This document shows positions 8,674 to 18,044 of a stretch of DNA of 64,000 nt, piece by piece. Each line of letters starts with the position of its first letter. The first letter of the stretch is position 1. This stretch comes from Massilia sp. YIM B02769. GTDB taxonomy: Bacteria > Pseudomonadota > Gammaproteobacteria > Burkholderiales > Burkholderiaceae_D. A model generated the notes under the pieces. The model searched no databases, had not been told where the DNA came from, and worked only from the letters and a program-made list of their open reading frames with translations. Made by a program: the position numbers and the translations under genes. The stretch spans positions 1 through 64,000 of the forward strand of contig NZ_JASNRC010000009.1 of the NCBI RefSeq assembly GCF_030411995.1. The letters are read 5' to 3'.

Positions 8674-8722
8674 GCCCCGCACAGGGGCGGGGCGAGGGCA
8701 GGCATCAGGTGACGATGCCTGC
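8674..8722 (-). promoter_or_regulatory. Double hairpin between terD and the enzyme genes
   Basis: Reading the minus strand after terD, a 9-bp stem (8722-8714 with 8706-8698) is followed by a 7-bp GC stem (8693-8687 with 8680-8674) and then AGCTTTTACC. The short T-run suggests partial termination, giving more terD than enzyme mRNA. Confidence 0.5.
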
Positions 8723-8742
8723 AATCCGGTCCGGATGTCGAA

Positions 8743-9318
8743 TCAGACGTTGACGCCGAACGAGCGTGCGAGTGGGCCCAGGCCGCCGTTGTAGCCCTGG
8801 CCGACGGCGCGGAACTTCCAGTCGCCGCCTGCGCGGTACAGTTCGCCGAAGATCATCGCGGTTTCGGTCGAGCTGTCTTCCGACAGGTCGTAGCGGGCGA
8901 TCTCGCCGTTGGTGCCGGCGTTGACGCAGCGGATGAAGGCCTTGCCGATCATGCCGAAGTTCTGGCGGCGCGCTTCGGCGTCGTGGATGGTGACGCAGAA
9001 CGAGATCTTCTCGACGTCGGCTGGCACGCGGGTCAGGTCGACGACCAGGGTTTCATCGTCGCCGTCGCCCTGGCCGGTGGTGTTGTCGCCGTTGTGGAGG
9101 ACCGAGCCGTCGGTGGACTTCAGGTTGTTATAGAAGATGAAGTCGGCGTCGCCGCGCACCTTGGCGTCGGACTTGAGCATGAAGGCGCTGCCGTCGAGGT
9201 CGAATGCGGCGCCGTCGGTGGAGCGCGGGTCCCAGCCCAGGCCGATGAGGACCTTGGTGAGGTTCGGTGCTTCCTTGCTGAGGTTGACGTTGCCGCCTTT
9301 TTGCAAGCTGATTGCCAT
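8743..9318 (-). CDS. terD: Tellurium-resistance protein TerD
   Basis: A 191-residue TerD with the usual start [15 protein letters not shown], the motif LIGLGWDPR, and a calcium-binding loop rich in Asp, Asn and Gly ([16 protein letters not shown], about residues 75-90). It ends with the family motif [11 protein letters not shown]. Length matches the family (about 190). The start is ATG 9318 with AAGGG upstream. TerD proteins are cytosolic calcium-binding stress proteins tied to tellurite and phage resistance. It leads the minus-strand Ter operon. The membrane partner TerC and the regulators TerB and TelA are not in the window. Confidence 0.95.
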   Translation of the reverse strand: MAISLQKGGNVNLSKEAPNLTKVLIGLGWDPRSTDGAAFDLDGSAFMLKSDAKVRGDADFIFYNNLKSTDGSVLHNGDNTTGQGDGDDETLVVDLTRVPADVEKISFCVTIHDAEARRQNFGMIGKAFIRCVNAGTNGEIARYDLSEDSSTETAMIFGELYRAGGDWKFRAVGQGYNGGLGPLARSFGVNV

Positions 9319-9421
9319 TACAAACCCTTTCAGTTGGATGAAGAATGTTCGTGGAGTCCGCCGTGGCGTGCCGGGCGGGATGGTGTTCGCCTCGGCAGCC
9401 AATATAGGCGTTAATTGCACG

Positions 9422-9443
9422 ATTGTACATAAGGGGGCTTATG
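9422..9443 (-). promoter_or_regulatory. Candidate terD operator and -10 region
   Basis: CATAAG (9428-9433) and CTTATG (9438-9443) form a 6-bp inverted repeat with a GGGG spacer. On the minus strand it abuts TACAAT (9427-9422), a good -10. No TTGACA-like -35 sits at the right distance, so the promoter may need an activator. The leader to terD would be about 95 nt. Confidence 0.3.
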
Positions 9444-9489
9444 GCAGGCTTAGGGAGGGATTTCGAAGGTTATATATGCATGCGTTCGT

Positions 9490-9714
9490 GGGGCTGTTGC
9501 CTGTGCCTGTACCGGTATGCATGATCCGCGTGGGCACGAGTGCCCACCCTACGGGACACGTCAGGTATCCGGGGTTCGTGAGATCCACCGTCCGTTGCAA
9601 TCGACACGCTGCGTGTCCGGGTTTCGTATGAACTCGCCGATGACCGTGACCGTAGGGTGGGCACCCGTGCCCACGCGGATTCAACAGGCCAATAACAGTA
9701 CAGGCAACAGCCCC
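9490..9714. repeat. Inverted repeat pair (BIME-like) upstream of terD
   Basis: The gene-free stretch 9319-9800 holds two copies of the dispersed palindrome, at 9526-9552 (minus) and 9652-9678 (plus). They sit in a larger inverted repeat: the outer arms 9490-9504 and 9700-9714 are exact 15-bp complements. Stem centres are GTGGGCAC/GTGCCCAC with 2-base loops. Apart from this, the terD upstream site and the tRNA promoter, I see nothing in the stretch. Confidence 0.8.
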
Positions 9715-9761
9715 GATGACGCCCGCGATCCAACACCCACGCACATCCGCAAACTCAGCTA

Positions 9762-9790
9762 TTGCATTCTCCTCAAACCCTTCGTATAAT
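9762..9790 (+). promoter_or_regulatory. tRNA-Val promoter
   Basis: TTGCAT (9762-9767), a 17-bp spacer and a perfect TATAAT (9785-9790) end 10 bases before the tRNA. Confidence 0.85.
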
Positions 9791-9800
9791 GCGGCTCCCC

Positions 9801-9877
9801 GGGCGGTTAGTTCAGTTGGTTAGAATACTTGGTCGACATCCAAGGGGTCGCAGGTTCGAATCCTGCACCGCCCACCA
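9801..9877 (+). tRNA. tRNA-Val (anticodon GAC)
   Basis: A 77-nt cloverleaf with encoded CCA. Acceptor 9801-9807 pairs with 9867-9873. The D-stem GTTC/GAAT has one G-U pair, the anticodon stem is CTTGG/CCAAG, and the T-arm is GCAGG-TTCGAAT-CCTGC. The anticodon loop is TCGACAT, so the anticodon is GAC (valine), and the discriminator A73 fits valine rather than aspartate. The base before the anticodon (position 33) is C, where U is almost universal. A strong promoter and a terminator-like hairpin flank the gene, so it is probably expressed alone. Confidence 0.93.
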
Positions 9878-9919
9878 AAGACACTTCAAACATGCGCGGA
9901 ACCCTTCGCGGTTCTGCAG

Positions 9920-9945
9920 AGAAAAGGCGCCAAGGTGCCTTTTCT
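9920..9945 (+). terminator. Hairpin after tRNA-Val
   Basis: AGAAAAGGC (9920-9928) pairs with GCCTTTTCT (9937-9945). The 3' arm itself supplies a T-rich end. Confidence 0.65.
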
Positions 9946-10031
9946 GTGCTGGTCAGCTAGACCAGATTCCTTCTTCTCCACGCTACTGCGAAAAATGCGC
10001 AACAAGGGTTCACATACCCCCGATTATCTTG

Positions 10032-10060
10032 TTGCGTCAAGCCCCTTTGCGCGCTATACT
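10032..10060 (+). promoter_or_regulatory. rplC operon promoter
   Basis: TTGCGT (10032-10037), a 17-bp spacer and TATACT (10055-10060). The leader to rplC is about 85 nt. This gives the S10 operon remnant its own start, as its separation from rpsJ requires. Confidence 0.75.
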
Positions 10061-10154
10061 AGCCGGCTTCGGTATGGATTAGTCTTTTTCGATCCGTACT
10101 TTTTCCTAGTAGTTAAACAACCCCCGCCCAATCGTAGGTGGGAATGGAGAAAAA

Positions 10155-10811
10155 ATGAGCCTGGGCCTTCTCGGTCGCAAGGTTGGCATGATGCGCATCT
10201 TCACGGATGACGGGGACTCGATCCCAGTCACCGTGCTCGACGTATCGAACAACCGTGTCGCGCAAATCAAAACTCCTGAAACCGACGGCTATGCCGCAGT
10301 TCAGGTCGCATTCGGTCAACGTCGCGCTTCCCGCGTGACCAAGGCTGTTGCGGGTCACCACGCCAAAGCTGGTGTGGAAGCCGGTACGATGCTGAAGGAA
10401 TTCCGCGTCGAAGCCGCCAAAGCCGCCGAACTCAAAACCGGCGACACCGTGAATGTTTCGCTGTTCGAAGTGGGCCAGAAAATCGACGTGCAAGGCACCT
10501 CGATCGGTAAGGGCTACGCCGGTACCATCAAGCGTTACAACTTCTCGTCGGGTCGTCAGACCCACGGTAACTCGCGTTCGCACAACGTTCCTGGCTCCAT
10601 CGGTATGGCGCAGGATCCGGGCCGCGTGTTCCCTGGCAAGCGCATGACCGGTCACATGGGCGACGTTACCGTCACCACCCAGAACCTGGAAATCGCGCGT
10701 ATCGACGCTGAGCGTCAACTGCTGCTGGTGAAGGGTGCCGTTCCTGGCGCCAAGAACGGCCAAGTGGTTGTCAAGCCAGCCGTCAAAGTCAAAGCCAAGA
10801 AGGGAGCTTAA
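10155..10811 (+). CDS. rplC: 50S ribosomal protein L3
   Basis: A 218-residue L3 starting [16 protein letters not shown], with the long central loop that reaches the peptidyl-transferase centre ([18 protein letters not shown], about residues 133-150). L3 is an early 23S rRNA assembly protein. It is now the first gene of the S10 operon here, with its own promoter and a long leader. Normally rpsJ precedes it. rplD follows after 2 bases. Confidence 0.97.
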   Translation: MSLGLLGRKVGMMRIFTDDGDSIPVTVLDVSNNRVAQIKTPETDGYAAVQVAFGQRRASRVTKAVAGHHAKAGVEAGTMLKEFRVEAAKAAELKTGDTVNVSLFEVGQKIDVQGTSIGKGYAGTIKRYNFSSGRQTHGNSRSHNVPGSIGMAQDPGRVFPGKRMTGHMGDVTVTTQNLEIARIDAERQLLLVKGAVPGAKNGQVVVKPAVKVKAKKGA

Positions 10812-10813
10812 TT

Positions 10814-11434
10814 ATGGAACTTCAGCTCCTGAATGAGCAAGGTCAAGCCGGCGCCGCTGTTGCAGCTACCGATGAAGTCTTCGGCCGCGAATACAACGAA
10901 GCCCTGATTCACCAGGTCGTGGTCGCCTACGCTGCCAACGCACGTAGCGGTAACCGCAAGCAGAAAGACCGTGAAGAAGTCAGCCACACCACCAAGAAGC
11001 CATGGCGCCAAAAAGGCACCGGCCGCGCTCGTGCTGGTATGTCGTCGTCGCCTCTGTGGCGCGGCGGTGGTCGTATCTTCCCGAACTCGCCTGACGAAAA
11101 CTTCACCCACAAAGTGAACAAGAAGATGTTCCGCGCAGGTATCTGCTCGATCTTCTCGCAGCTGGCCCGCGAAGGCCGCCTGGTCGTCATCGAGAACCTG
11201 TCGATCGAAGCACCGAAGACCAAGCTGCTGTCGCAAAAGCTGCAGGGCATGGGCCTCGAATCGGTCCTGGTGATCACCGACACCATCGAAGAAAACCTGC
11301 TGCTGGCCTCGCGTAACCTGCCGAACGTGCTGGTTGTCGAGCCTAAAGCTGCCGACCCGATGTCGCTGGTGTTCTACAAAAAAGTCCTGGTCACGAAAGC
11401 TGCTCTGGCCAAGATCGAGGAGATGTACGCATGA
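10814..11434 (+). CDS. rplD: 50S ribosomal protein L4
   Basis: A 206-residue L4. The extended loop with [15 protein letters not shown] (about residues 55-75) lines the exit tunnel. In E. coli L4 also represses its own operon by binding the rpsJ leader. Here the leader in front of rplC is different DNA, so whether that feedback persists is open. The stop overlaps rplW by 4 nt. Confidence 0.97.
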   Translation: MELQLLNEQGQAGAAVAATDEVFGREYNEALIHQVVVAYAANARSGNRKQKDREEVSHTTKKPWRQKGTGRARAGMSSSPLWRGGGRIFPNSPDENFTHKVNKKMFRAGICSIFSQLAREGRLVVIENLSIEAPKTKLLSQKLQGMGLESVLVITDTIEENLLLASRNLPNVLVVEPKAADPMSLVFYKKVLVTKAALAKIEEMYA

Positions 11435-11748
11435 GCACCGCAATCAAATTCAGCGAAGAGCGCCTGATGAAGGTGCTGCTGGCTCCGGTCATTTCCGAGA
11501 AGGCTACCTTCATCGCCGAAAAGAACGAGCAGATCGTGTTCAAGGTCCTGCCTGACGCGACCAAGCCAGAAATCAAGGCTGCCGTCGAACTGCTGTTCAA
11601 GGTCGAAGTGGAATCGGTGCAAACCGTGAACCGCGAAGGCAAGCAAAAGCGTTCGGGCCGTTTCAACGGTCGTCGCAACCACACCAAGCGCGCTTTCGTG
11701 TGCCTGAAGCCAGGCCAGGAAATCAATTTTGTCGAGGAGGCTAAATAA
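11431..11748 (+). CDS. rplW: 50S ribosomal protein L23
   Basis: A 105-residue L23 with [13 protein letters not shown] near the start and the C-terminal [13 protein letters not shown]23 sits at the tunnel exit and docks trigger factor and SRP. It overlaps rplD by 4 nt (ATGA) and rplB by 1 nt (TAATG), indicating coupled translation. Confidence 0.97.
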   Translation: MSTAIKFSEERLMKVLLAPVISEKATFIAEKNEQIVFKVLPDATKPEIKAAVELLFKVEVESVQTVNREGKQKRSGRFNGRRNHTKRAFVCLKPGQEINFVEEAK

Positions 11749-12575
11749 TGGCACTCGTTAAGATGAAGCCAACCTCCCCAGGCCGCCGCGGCATGGTGAA
11801 AGTTGTGAACAGCGACCTGTACAAGGGCCGTCCGTTCGCAGCACTGGTTGAAAAGAAATCGAAGACCGCCGGCCGTAACAACAACGGTCACATCACCACC
11901 CGCCACATCGGCGGTGGCCACAAGCATCACTACCGTCTGGTCGACTTCAAGCGCCAGAAGGACGGCATTCCTGCCAAGGTCGAGCGTATCGAATACGACC
12001 CGAACCGTAGCGCGCACATCGCACTGCTGTGCTACGCCGACGGTCACCGTGCGTACATCATTGCCACCAAGGGCATGGCTGTCGGCGACAGCGTGATGAA
12101 CGGTTCGGAAGCGCCGATCAAGTCGGGCAACTGCCTGCCGATCCGCAACATCCCGATCGGTACCATCATGCACTGCGTCGAAATGCTGCCAGGTAAGGGT
12201 GCCCAGATGGCCCGTACCGCCGGCGCCGGCGTCGTCCTGATGGCCCGTGAAGGCACCTACGCCCAGGTTCGCCTGCGCTCGGGTGAAGTCCGTCGCGTGC
12301 ACATCGAATGCCGTGCAACCGTGGGTGAAGTCGGCAACGCCGAACACAGCCTGCGCAAGATCGGTAAAGCTGGTGCGATGCGCTGGCGCGGTGTTCGTCC
12401 TACCGTTCGCGGTGTGGTCATGAACCCGATCGACCACCCGCACGGTGGTGGTGAAGGCCGTACGGCAGCTGGTCGCCATCCGGTGTCGCCATGGGGTCAA
12501 CAGACCAAGGGCAAGAAGACGCGTTCGAACAAGCGCACTTCGTCGATGATCGTCTCGCGCCGCGGCAAGAAATAA
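11748..12575 (+). CDS. rplB: 50S ribosomal protein L2
   Basis: A 275-residue L2 with the conserved HPHGGGEGR segment near residue 228, holding the histidine close to the peptidyl-transferase centre. L2 is needed for subunit joining. It begins inside the rplW stop codon. RBS AGGAGG lies at about 11736-11740 within rplW. Confidence 0.98.
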   Translation: MALVKMKPTSPGRRGMVKVVNSDLYKGRPFAALVEKKSKTAGRNNNGHITTRHIGGGHKHHYRLVDFKRQKDGIPAKVERIEYDPNRSAHIALLCYADGHRAYIIATKGMAVGDSVMNGSEAPIKSGNCLPIRNIPIGTIMHCVEMLPGKGAQMARTAGAGVVLMAREGTYAQVRLRSGEVRRVHIECRATVGEVGNAEHSLRKIGKAGAMRWRGVRPTVRGVVMNPIDHPHGGGEGRTAAGRHPVSPWGQQTKGKKTRSNKRTSSMIVSRRGKK

Positions 12576-12584
12576 GGATAAATC

Positions 12585-12860
12585 ATGACTCGTTCATTGA
12601 AAAAAGGGCCGTTCGTTGACGCCCACCTGGTGAAAAAAGTCGAGACCGCGCAAGCGACCAAAGACAAGAAGCCAGTCAAAACCTGGTCGCGCCGCTCGAC
12701 GATCACTCCTGACTTCATCGGTCTGACGATCGCTGTCCACAACGGCAAGCTGCACGTGCCGGTGTACGTCTCGGAGAACATGGTCGGCCACAAGCTCGGC
12801 GAATTCGCGCTGACCCGTACGTTCAAGGGCCACGCCGCTGACAAGAAGGCGAAAAAATAA
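12585..12860 (+). CDS. rpsS: 30S ribosomal protein S19
   Basis: A 91-residue S19 beginning [14 protein letters not shown] and containing the [12 protein letters not shown] end typical of the family. It binds the 30S head next to S13. Its stop overlaps the rplV start by 1 nt. Confidence 0.98.
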   Translation: MTRSLKKGPFVDAHLVKKVETAQATKDKKPVKTWSRRSTITPDFIGLTIAVHNGKLHVPVYVSENMVGHKLGEFALTRTFKGHAADKKAKK

Positions 12861-13189
12861 TGGAAACTAAAGCTATCCTCAAAGGCGTGCGCCTGTCGGA
12901 ACAAAAAGGCCGCCTGGTGGCCGACATGATCCGCGGCAAGAAAGTTGACGCAGCACTCAACATTCTGCAGTTCAGCCCGAAAAAGGGCGCGACGATCATC
13001 AAGAAGGTTCTCGAGTCGGCAATCGCCAACGCGGAACACAATGATGGCGCCGACATCGACGAGCTGAAAGTCGTTCAGATCTACGTCGAAAAGGGCCCGA
13101 TCCTGAAGCGCTTCACTGCTCGTGCAAAAGGCCGCGGCGATCGCATTTCGAAACAATCCTGTCACGTCTACGTGACTGTCGGTAACTAA
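12860..13189 (+). CDS. rplV: 50S ribosomal protein L22
   Basis: A 109-residue L22. Its beta-hairpin, ending [14 protein letters not shown] near residues 83-96, narrows the exit tunnel and is where macrolide-resistance changes map in other species. The sequence here looks intact. Coupled to rpsS by a TAATG overlap. Confidence 0.98.
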   Translation: METKAILKGVRLSEQKGRLVADMIRGKKVDAALNILQFSPKKGATIIKKVLESAIANAEHNDGADIDELKVVQIYVEKGPILKRFTARAKGRGDRISKQSCHVYVTVGN

Positions 13190-13199
13190 GGAGCAAACG

Positions 13200-14030
13200 A
13201 TGGGTCAGAAAATCCACCCAACCGGCTTCCGCCTGGCGGTCACCCGTAACTGGGCATCGCGCTGGTACGCTGGCAACGGCAACTTCGCCGACATGCTGAA
13301 GGAAGACCTGGAAGCACGTACCTTCCTGAAGAAGAAGCTGAAGAACGCTTCGGTCGGTCGCATCGTCATCGAGCGTCCAGCCAAGAACGCGCGCTTCACC
13401 ATCTACTCGTCGCGTCCTGGTGTCGTGATCGGTAAAAAAGGCGAAGACATCGAAGTGCTGAAGTCGTCGCTGACGAAGATCATGGGCGTGCCTGTGCACG
13501 TCAATATCGAAGAAATCCGCAAGCCGGAAATCGATTCGCAGCTGATCGCCGATTCGATCTCGCAGCAGCTGGAAAAGCGCATCATGTTCCGCCGCGCGAT
13601 GAAGCGCGCCATGCAAAACGCCATGCGTCTGGGCGCCGTCGGCATCAAGATCATGTCGTCGGGCCGTCTGAACGGCATCGAAATCGCACGTACCGAATGG
13701 TACCGCGAAGGCCGTGTGCCTCTGCACACCCTGCGCGCCGATATCGACTACGGCACCAGCGAAGCTTCGACCACCTACGGCATCATCGGTGTCAAGGTCT
13801 GGGTCTACAAGGGCGACCGTTCGGTCACCGGCGAAGCCCCGGTCATCGACACCCCGCCGGACGAGAAGAAGCCACGCGGCCCACGTCGTGACGATGGCAA
13901 GCCATCGCGCGGCCCACGCCCGGCTGGCGGCGCCCGTCCAGGTAATGCAGCACCGACCGTGCGCGCTCGTCCAGCCGTCAAGCTGGCGACCCCGGCTGCG
14001 GCTGCACCAGCTGAAAAAGCAGGAGAATAA
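13200..14030 (+). CDS. rpsC: 30S ribosomal protein S3, with extended tail
   Basis: A 276-residue S3 with the KH-domain GxxG loop ([13 protein letters not shown], about residues 75-88). The core matches E. coli S3 (about 233 residues). A further tail of about 60 residues after position 215 is rich in Pro, Arg, Gly and Ala and looks disordered. S3 guards the mRNA entry site. RBS AAGGAG directly precedes. Confidence 0.97.
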   Translation: MGQKIHPTGFRLAVTRNWASRWYAGNGNFADMLKEDLEARTFLKKKLKNASVGRIVIERPAKNARFTIYSSRPGVVIGKKGEDIEVLKSSLTKIMGVPVHVNIEEIRKPEIDSQLIADSISQQLEKRIMFRRAMKRAMQNAMRLGAVGIKIMSSGRLNGIEIARTEWYREGRVPLHTLRADIDYGTSEASTTYGIIGVKVWVYKGDRSVTGEAPVIDTPPDEKKPRGPRRDDGKPSRGPRPAGGARPGNAAPTVRARPAVKLATPAAAAPAEKAGE

Positions 14031-14032
14031 GC

Positions 14033-14452
14033 ATGCTGCAACCATCGCGCAGGAAGTATCGTAAAGAGCAGAAAGGCCGTAACACCGGCATTTCGCACAC
14101 CCGCGGCACCGCGGTCTCGTTCGGCGAATTCGGTCTGAAGGCAGTTGCCCGCGGCCGTATCACCGCACGCCAGATCGAGGCGGCACGTCGCGCCATGACC
14201 CGTCACATCAAGCGTGGCGGTCGTATCTGGATCCGTATCTTCCCGGACAAGCCGATCTCGAACAAGCCGGCCGAAGTCCGTATGGGTAACGGTAAAGGTA
14301 ATCCGGAATACTACGTCGCTGAAATCCAGCCAGGCAAAGTCCTGTACGAGATGGACGGCGTCGCAGAAGAACTGGCGCGCGAAGCATTCCGCCTGGCCGC
14401 TGCCAAACTGCCACTGGCTACCACGTTCGTCGTGCGCCAGGTCGGCCAATAA
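14033..14452 (+). CDS. rplP: 50S ribosomal protein L16
   Basis: A 139-residue L16 starting [17 protein letters not shown]. It includes [15 protein letters not shown] and [15 protein letters not shown], the stretch around the arginine that YcfD-type oxygenases hydroxylate in some bacteria. It binds near the A site. It starts 2 bases after the rpsC stop. Confidence 0.98.
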   Translation: MLQPSRRKYRKEQKGRNTGISHTRGTAVSFGEFGLKAVARGRITARQIEAARRAMTRHIKRGGRIWIRIFPDKPISNKPAEVRMGNGKGNPEYYVAEIQPGKVLYEMDGVAEELAREAFRLAAAKLPLATTFVVRQVGQ

Positions 14453-14464
14453 CAGGAGTTGAAT

Positions 14465-14656
14465 ATGAAAGCATCGGAACTCCGCGGCAAGGACCAGGAA
14501 GCGCTGCAAAAGGAGCTGAATGAGCTGCTGAAGGCCCAATTCGGCCTGCGCATGCAAATCGCTACCCAGCAGCTGGGCAATACCGCGCAGCTCAAGAAAG
14601 TACGTCGCGACATCGCGCGTGTGAAGACTGTGATGAACTCGAAGGAAGCCAAATGA
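14465..14656 (+). CDS. rpmC: 50S ribosomal protein L29
   Basis: A 63-residue two-helix protein beginning [16 protein letters not shown] chose ATG 14465 because AGGAG at 14454-14458 lies 6 bases before it; an in-frame TTG at 14459 is too close. L29 neighbours L23 at the tunnel exit. It overlaps rpsQ by 4 nt. Confidence 0.97.
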   Translation: MKASELRGKDQEALQKELNELLKAQFGLRMQIATQQLGNTAQLKKVRRDIARVKTVMNSKEAK

Positions 14657-14925
14657 ACGACACCACTAAAACGGCGCTGAAGCGTACGCTGGTCGGCAAA
14701 GTCGTGTCCGACAAAATGGACAAGACCGTCACCGTGCTGATCGAGCGTCACGTGAAGCACCCGCTGTACGGCAAGATCATCGTGCGCTCGAACAAGTATC
14801 ACGCGCACGACGAGACCAACCAGGCCAAGACCGGTGACACGGTCGAGATCTCGGAAGGTCGCCCGATCTCGAAGACGAAAGCGTGGACTGTTACCCGTGT
14901 TGTGCAAGTTGCACAGGTACTGTAA
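14653..14925 (+). CDS. rpsQ: 30S ribosomal protein S17
   Basis: A 90-residue OB-fold protein with [18 protein letters not shown] and the basic loop [13 protein letters not shown]. It is an early 16S rRNA-binding assembly protein and the last gene of the S10 operon. A hairpin follows before rplN. Confidence 0.98.
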   Translation: MNDTTKTALKRTLVGKVVSDKMDKTVTVLIERHVKHPLYGKIIVRSNKYHAHDETNQAKTGDTVEISEGRPISKTKAWTVTRVVQVAQVL

Positions 14926-14948
14926 GCACTAAAAATTTGTCTTGCGTG

Positions 14949-15021
14949 GCCCGCTGGTATCTGGGATACTAGCGGGCTTCGTTCATGTGTTGCCGCAGTT
15001 TGTCCCCCTCGGTAACTGCGG
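14949..15021 (+). terminator. Two hairpins between the S10 and spc operons
   Basis: The first pairs 14949-14960 with 14966-14977 (12 bp, one G-T) and is followed by TTCGTT. The second pairs CCGCAGTT (14993-15000) with AACTGCGG (15014-15021). They lie in a 233-base gap and could be an attenuator or the leader of rplN. No clear promoter is visible. Confidence 0.5.
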
Positions 15022-15158
15022 CCTGTTCGAAGTTTATTGGAAAGTCCAATCACCCAATCGTCATGCTCCAGCAGGGGCGTGCCGGCGGGACCAAGACTGA
15101 CCGCAGGCCTACGGTTTTCCGTGGGGTTTCTTCGGCTTAAGTTGGGAAAGAAAATACT

Positions 15159-15527
15159 ATGATTCAAACTGAAAGCCGGCTCGAAGTAGCCGACAACACC
15201 GGCGCAAAAGAAGTTTTGTGCATCAAGGTGTTGGGCGGCTCCAAGCGCCGTTATGCGAGCATTGGCGACATCATCAAGGTAACCGTCAAGGTTGCCGCGC
15301 CACGTGGTCGCGTCAAAAAAGGTGAAATTTATAACGCTGTGGTTGTGCGTACCGCTAAAGGTGTGCGCCGCCAAGACGGCTCCCTGGTGAAGTTCGACGG
15401 CAATGCCGCAGTACTGCTCAACGCCAAGCTGGAACCGATCGGCACCCGTATCTTCGGACCAGTGACCCGCGAACTGCGCACTGAAAAGTTCATGAAGATC
15501 GTGTCCCTGGCACCTGAAGTACTGTAA
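15159..15527 (+). CDS. rplN: 50S ribosomal protein L14
   Basis: A 122-residue L14 starting [19 protein letters not shown], the standard opening. It sits at the subunit interface and binds silencing factor RsfS in other bacteria. First gene of the spc cluster. The preceding 233 bases hold two hairpins. Confidence 0.98.
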   Translation: MIQTESRLEVADNTGAKEVLCIKVLGGSKRRYASIGDIIKVTVKVAAPRGRVKKGEIYNAVVVRTAKGVRRQDGSLVKFDGNAAVLLNAKLEPIGTRIFGPVTRELRTEKFMKIVSLAPEVL

Positions 15528-15536
15528 GGAGTCGCA

Positions 15537-15851
15537 ATGGATAAGATTCGTAAAAACGACGAAGTCATCGTTTTGGCCGGTAAAGACAAGGGCAAGCGTG
15601 GCGTGGTTTCGCGTCGCGTCGACGCCGAACACGTGATCGTCGATGGCGTGAACGTGGCCAAGAAGGCCGTCAAGCCGAACCCGATGACCGGCGTCCAAGG
15701 TGGTATCGTCGACAAGGCGATGCCGATTCACGTCTCCAACGTCGCGCTGTTCAACGCCGCGACCGGCAAGGCTGACCGCGTAGGCTTCAAAGACCAGGAC
15801 GGCAAGAAAGTCCGCGTCTACAAGTCTTCCGGCGAAGAAGTGAAGGTGTAA
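15537..15851 (+). CDS. rplX: 50S ribosomal protein L24
   Basis: A 104-residue L24 with the KOW motif [15 protein letters not shown] near the N-terminus. It starts 50S assembly by binding the 5' end of 23S rRNA. AAGGAG lies just before the ATG. Confidence 0.98.
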   Translation: MDKIRKNDEVIVLAGKDKGKRGVVSRRVDAEHVIVDGVNVAKKAVKPNPMTGVQGGIVDKAMPIHVSNVALFNAATGKADRVGFKDQDGKKVRVYKSSGEEVKV

Positions 15852-15855
15852 GAAC

Positions 15856-16395
15856 ATGGCCCGTCTCCAACAATTCTACAAAGACAAAGTCGTCGCTGAC
15901 CTGACCGAAAAATTCGGCTACAAGTCGGTGATGGAAGTGCCACGCCTGACCAAGATCACCCTGAACATGGGTGTTGGTGAAGCGATCGCCGACAAGAAAG
16001 TGCTCGAGCACGCTGTGGGCGACCTGACCAAGATCGCCGGCCAGAAGCCAGTGACCACCAAGTCGCGCAAGGCAATCGCAGGTTTCAAGATCCGCGAAGG
16101 CTACCCGATCGGTACCATGGTCACCCTGCGTGGCAACCGCATGTACGAGTTCCTGGACCGCTTCATCACCGTGGCCCTGCCGCGCGTGCGTGACTTCCGC
16201 GGTGTGAACGGCAAGTCGTTCGACGGTCGTGGCAACTACAACATCGGCGTCAAGGAACAGATCATCTTCCCTGAAATCGACTACGACAAGATCGACGCGC
16301 TGCGTGGCATGAACATCTCGATCACCACCACCGCTAAGACCGACGAAGAAGCCAAAGCGCTGCTCGCCGCCTTCAAATTCCCGTTCAGGAACTAA
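15856..16395 (+). CDS. rplE: 50S ribosomal protein L5
   Basis: A 179-residue L5 containing [16 protein letters not shown] and [18 protein letters not shown]. It binds 5S rRNA and contacts P-site tRNA. It starts 4 bases after rplX. Confidence 0.98.
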   Translation: MARLQQFYKDKVVADLTEKFGYKSVMEVPRLTKITLNMGVGEAIADKKVLEHAVGDLTKIAGQKPVTTKSRKAIAGFKIREGYPIGTMVTLRGNRMYEFLDRFITVALPRVRDFRGVNGKSFDGRGNYNIGVKEQIIFPEIDYDKIDALRGMNISITTTAKTDEEAKALLAAFKFPFRN

Positions 16396-16399
16396 GAGC

Positions 16400-16705
16400 A
16401 TGGCAAAACTTGCACTGATTAACCGCGAACAGAAGCGTGCAGACCTGGTGGAGAAATTCGCCGCAAAGCGTGCAGCTCTGAAAGCGATCATCGACGACCA
16501 GTCGAAGACCGAAGAAGAACGTTACGAAGCGCGCCTGAAGCTGCAGGCCCTGCCACGTAATTCGGCGCCGACCCGCCAGCGTAACCGCTGCGCCATGACC
16601 GGCCGCCCACGTGGCACCTTCCGTAAGTTCGGCCTCGCCCGTACCAAAATCCGCGAATTCGCCATGAAGGGCGAGATTCCGGGTATGACCAAAGCCAGCT
16701 GGTAA
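16400..16705 (+). CDS. rpsN: 30S ribosomal protein S14 (zinc-free type)
   Basis: A 101-residue long-form S14 with [18 protein letters not shown] at the conserved C-terminal part. It lacks the two CxxC pairs of the zinc-binding short form, so it is the zinc-independent type usual in proteobacteria. It sits in the 30S head. Confidence 0.98.
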   Translation: MAKLALINREQKRADLVEKFAAKRAALKAIIDDQSKTEEERYEARLKLQALPRNSAPTRQRNRCAMTGRPRGTFRKFGLARTKIREFAMKGEIPGMTKASW

Positions 16706-16719
16706 TAGGAGAATAAGCA

Positions 16720-17115
16720 ATGAGTATGAGCGATCCTATCGCCGATATGCTGACCCGCATTCGCAACGCACAAACTGTCCAGAAGACCACGGTCGCAATG
16801 CCGTCGTCGAAAGTCAAGGTTGCCATTGCCAACGTCCTGAAGGACGAGGGTTACATTGAGGATTTCGCTGTCACCACCGAAGGTGGCAAGTCGGAACTGA
16901 AAATCGGTTTGAAGTATTACACCGGCCGTCCGGTCATCGAGCGCATCGAGCGCGTTTCCCGTCCTGGCCTGCGCATCTACAAGGGCAAGGATGAAATCCC
17001 GTCGGTCATGAACGGCCTGGGCGTGGCTATCGTCTCGACCCCACAGGGCGTGATGACTGATCGCAAAGCACGTGCTACCGGTATCGGCGGCGAAGTGCTC
17101 TGCTTCGTGGCTTAA
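16720..17115 (+). CDS. rpsH: 30S ribosomal protein S8
   Basis: A 131-residue S8 starting [17 protein letters not shown] chose ATG 16720 because AGGAG lies 8 bases before it; a second ATG at 16726 would be 14 bases away. In E. coli S8 represses the spc operon by binding an rRNA-like site in its mRNA. Confidence 0.97.
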   Translation: MSMSDPIADMLTRIRNAQTVQKTTVAMPSSKVKVAIANVLKDEGYIEDFAVTTEGGKSELKIGLKYYTGRPVIERIERVSRPGLRIYKGKDEIPSVMNGLGVAIVSTPQGVMTDRKARATGIGGEVLCFVA

Positions 17116-17124
17116 GGAGTAGAC

Positions 17125-17658
17125 ATGTCTCGAGTAGCTAAGATGCCAATCGCTGTACCAGCAGGCGCCGAAGTGGCGATCACTGCAGCAGCGATCACGG
17201 TCAAAGGCCCACTGGGCACCCTGACCCAGCCGCTGAACGGCCTGGTCAAGGTAGAAAACAACAACGGCACGCTGACCTTCGACGTGGTGGACGATTCGCG
17301 TGAATCGAACGCCATGTCGGGTACCCTGCGCGCCCTGGTCAACAACATGGTTACCGGCGTCACCAAGGGCTTCGAGAAGAAGCTGAACCTGGTGGGCGTG
17401 GGCTACAAGGCAGCAGTGCAGGGCAACGCCCTGAACCTGTCGCTGGGCTTCTCGCACCCGGTGCTGCACGCGATGCCGGAAGGCGTCACCGCGGTCACCC
17501 CGACCCCGACCGAAATCCTGATCAAGGGTATCGATCGTCAAAAGGTCGGCCAGGTTGCCGCTGAAGTGCGCGCTTACCGCTCGCCTGAGCCTTACAAAGG
17601 CAAGGGTGTCCGTTATTCGGACGAAGTGGTGAAGCTTAAAGAAACCAAGAAGAAATAA
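17125..17658 (+). CDS. rplF: 50S ribosomal protein L6
   Basis: A 177-residue L6 with the two-repeat fold and the C-terminal signature [14 protein letters not shown]. It lies near the sarcin-ricin loop and factor-binding site. RBS AAGGAG at about 17114-17119. Confidence 0.98.
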   Translation: MSRVAKMPIAVPAGAEVAITAAAITVKGPLGTLTQPLNGLVKVENNNGTLTFDVVDDSRESNAMSGTLRALVNNMVTGVTKGFEKKLNLVGVGYKAAVQGNALNLSLGFSHPVLHAMPEGVTAVTPTPTEILIKGIDRQKVGQVAAEVRAYRSPEPYKGKGVRYSDEVVKLKETKKK

Positions 17659-17669
17659 TCGGAGCTGAC

Positions 17670-18032
17670 ATGGACAAGAAACAATCGCGTCTGCGTCGCG
17701 GACGCCAAACCCGCATCAAGATCGCCCAGCTGGGCGTGAATCGCCTGTCGATTCACCGCACCAACCTGCACATCTATGCGAACCTGATCAGCCCGGATGC
17801 GAAGGTCCTGGTTTCGGCTTCGACGCTGGAAGCAGAAGTGCGCGCTGAACTCGGTGGCAAATCGGGCGCCGGCGGCAACGCCGCCGCCGCTGCCCTGGTT
17901 GGCAAGCGCGTCGCAGAAAAAGCACTGAAAGCAGGGATCACCGAAGTCGCGTTCGACCGTTCGGGTTTCCGTTACCACGGCCGTGTGAAGGCGCTGGCAG
18001 ATGCCGCGCGTGAAGCCGGTCTGAAGTTCTAA
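17670..18032 (+). CDS. rplR: 50S ribosomal protein L18
   Basis: A 120-residue L18 with the basic start [15 protein letters not shown] and C-terminal [17 protein letters not shown]. It carries 5S rRNA into the 50S subunit with L5. Confidence 0.98.
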   Translation: MDKKQSRLRRGRQTRIKIAQLGVNRLSIHRTNLHIYANLISPDAKVLVSASTLEAEVRAELGGKSGAGGNAAAAALVGKRVAEKALKAGITEVAFDRSGFRYHGRVKALADAAREAGLKF

Positions 18033-18044
18033 GGAAGAATCGTC

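Noticed and set aside
9801-9877. tRNA-Val as the attachment site of an integrated Ter island
   Set aside because: No copy of the tRNA 3' end was seen near rpsJ or at the island's other edge, and no integrase is present.
9801-9877. tRNA-Asp
   Set aside because: The D-arm looks Asp-like, but the anticodon by stem geometry is GAC and the discriminator base is A, which fits valine.
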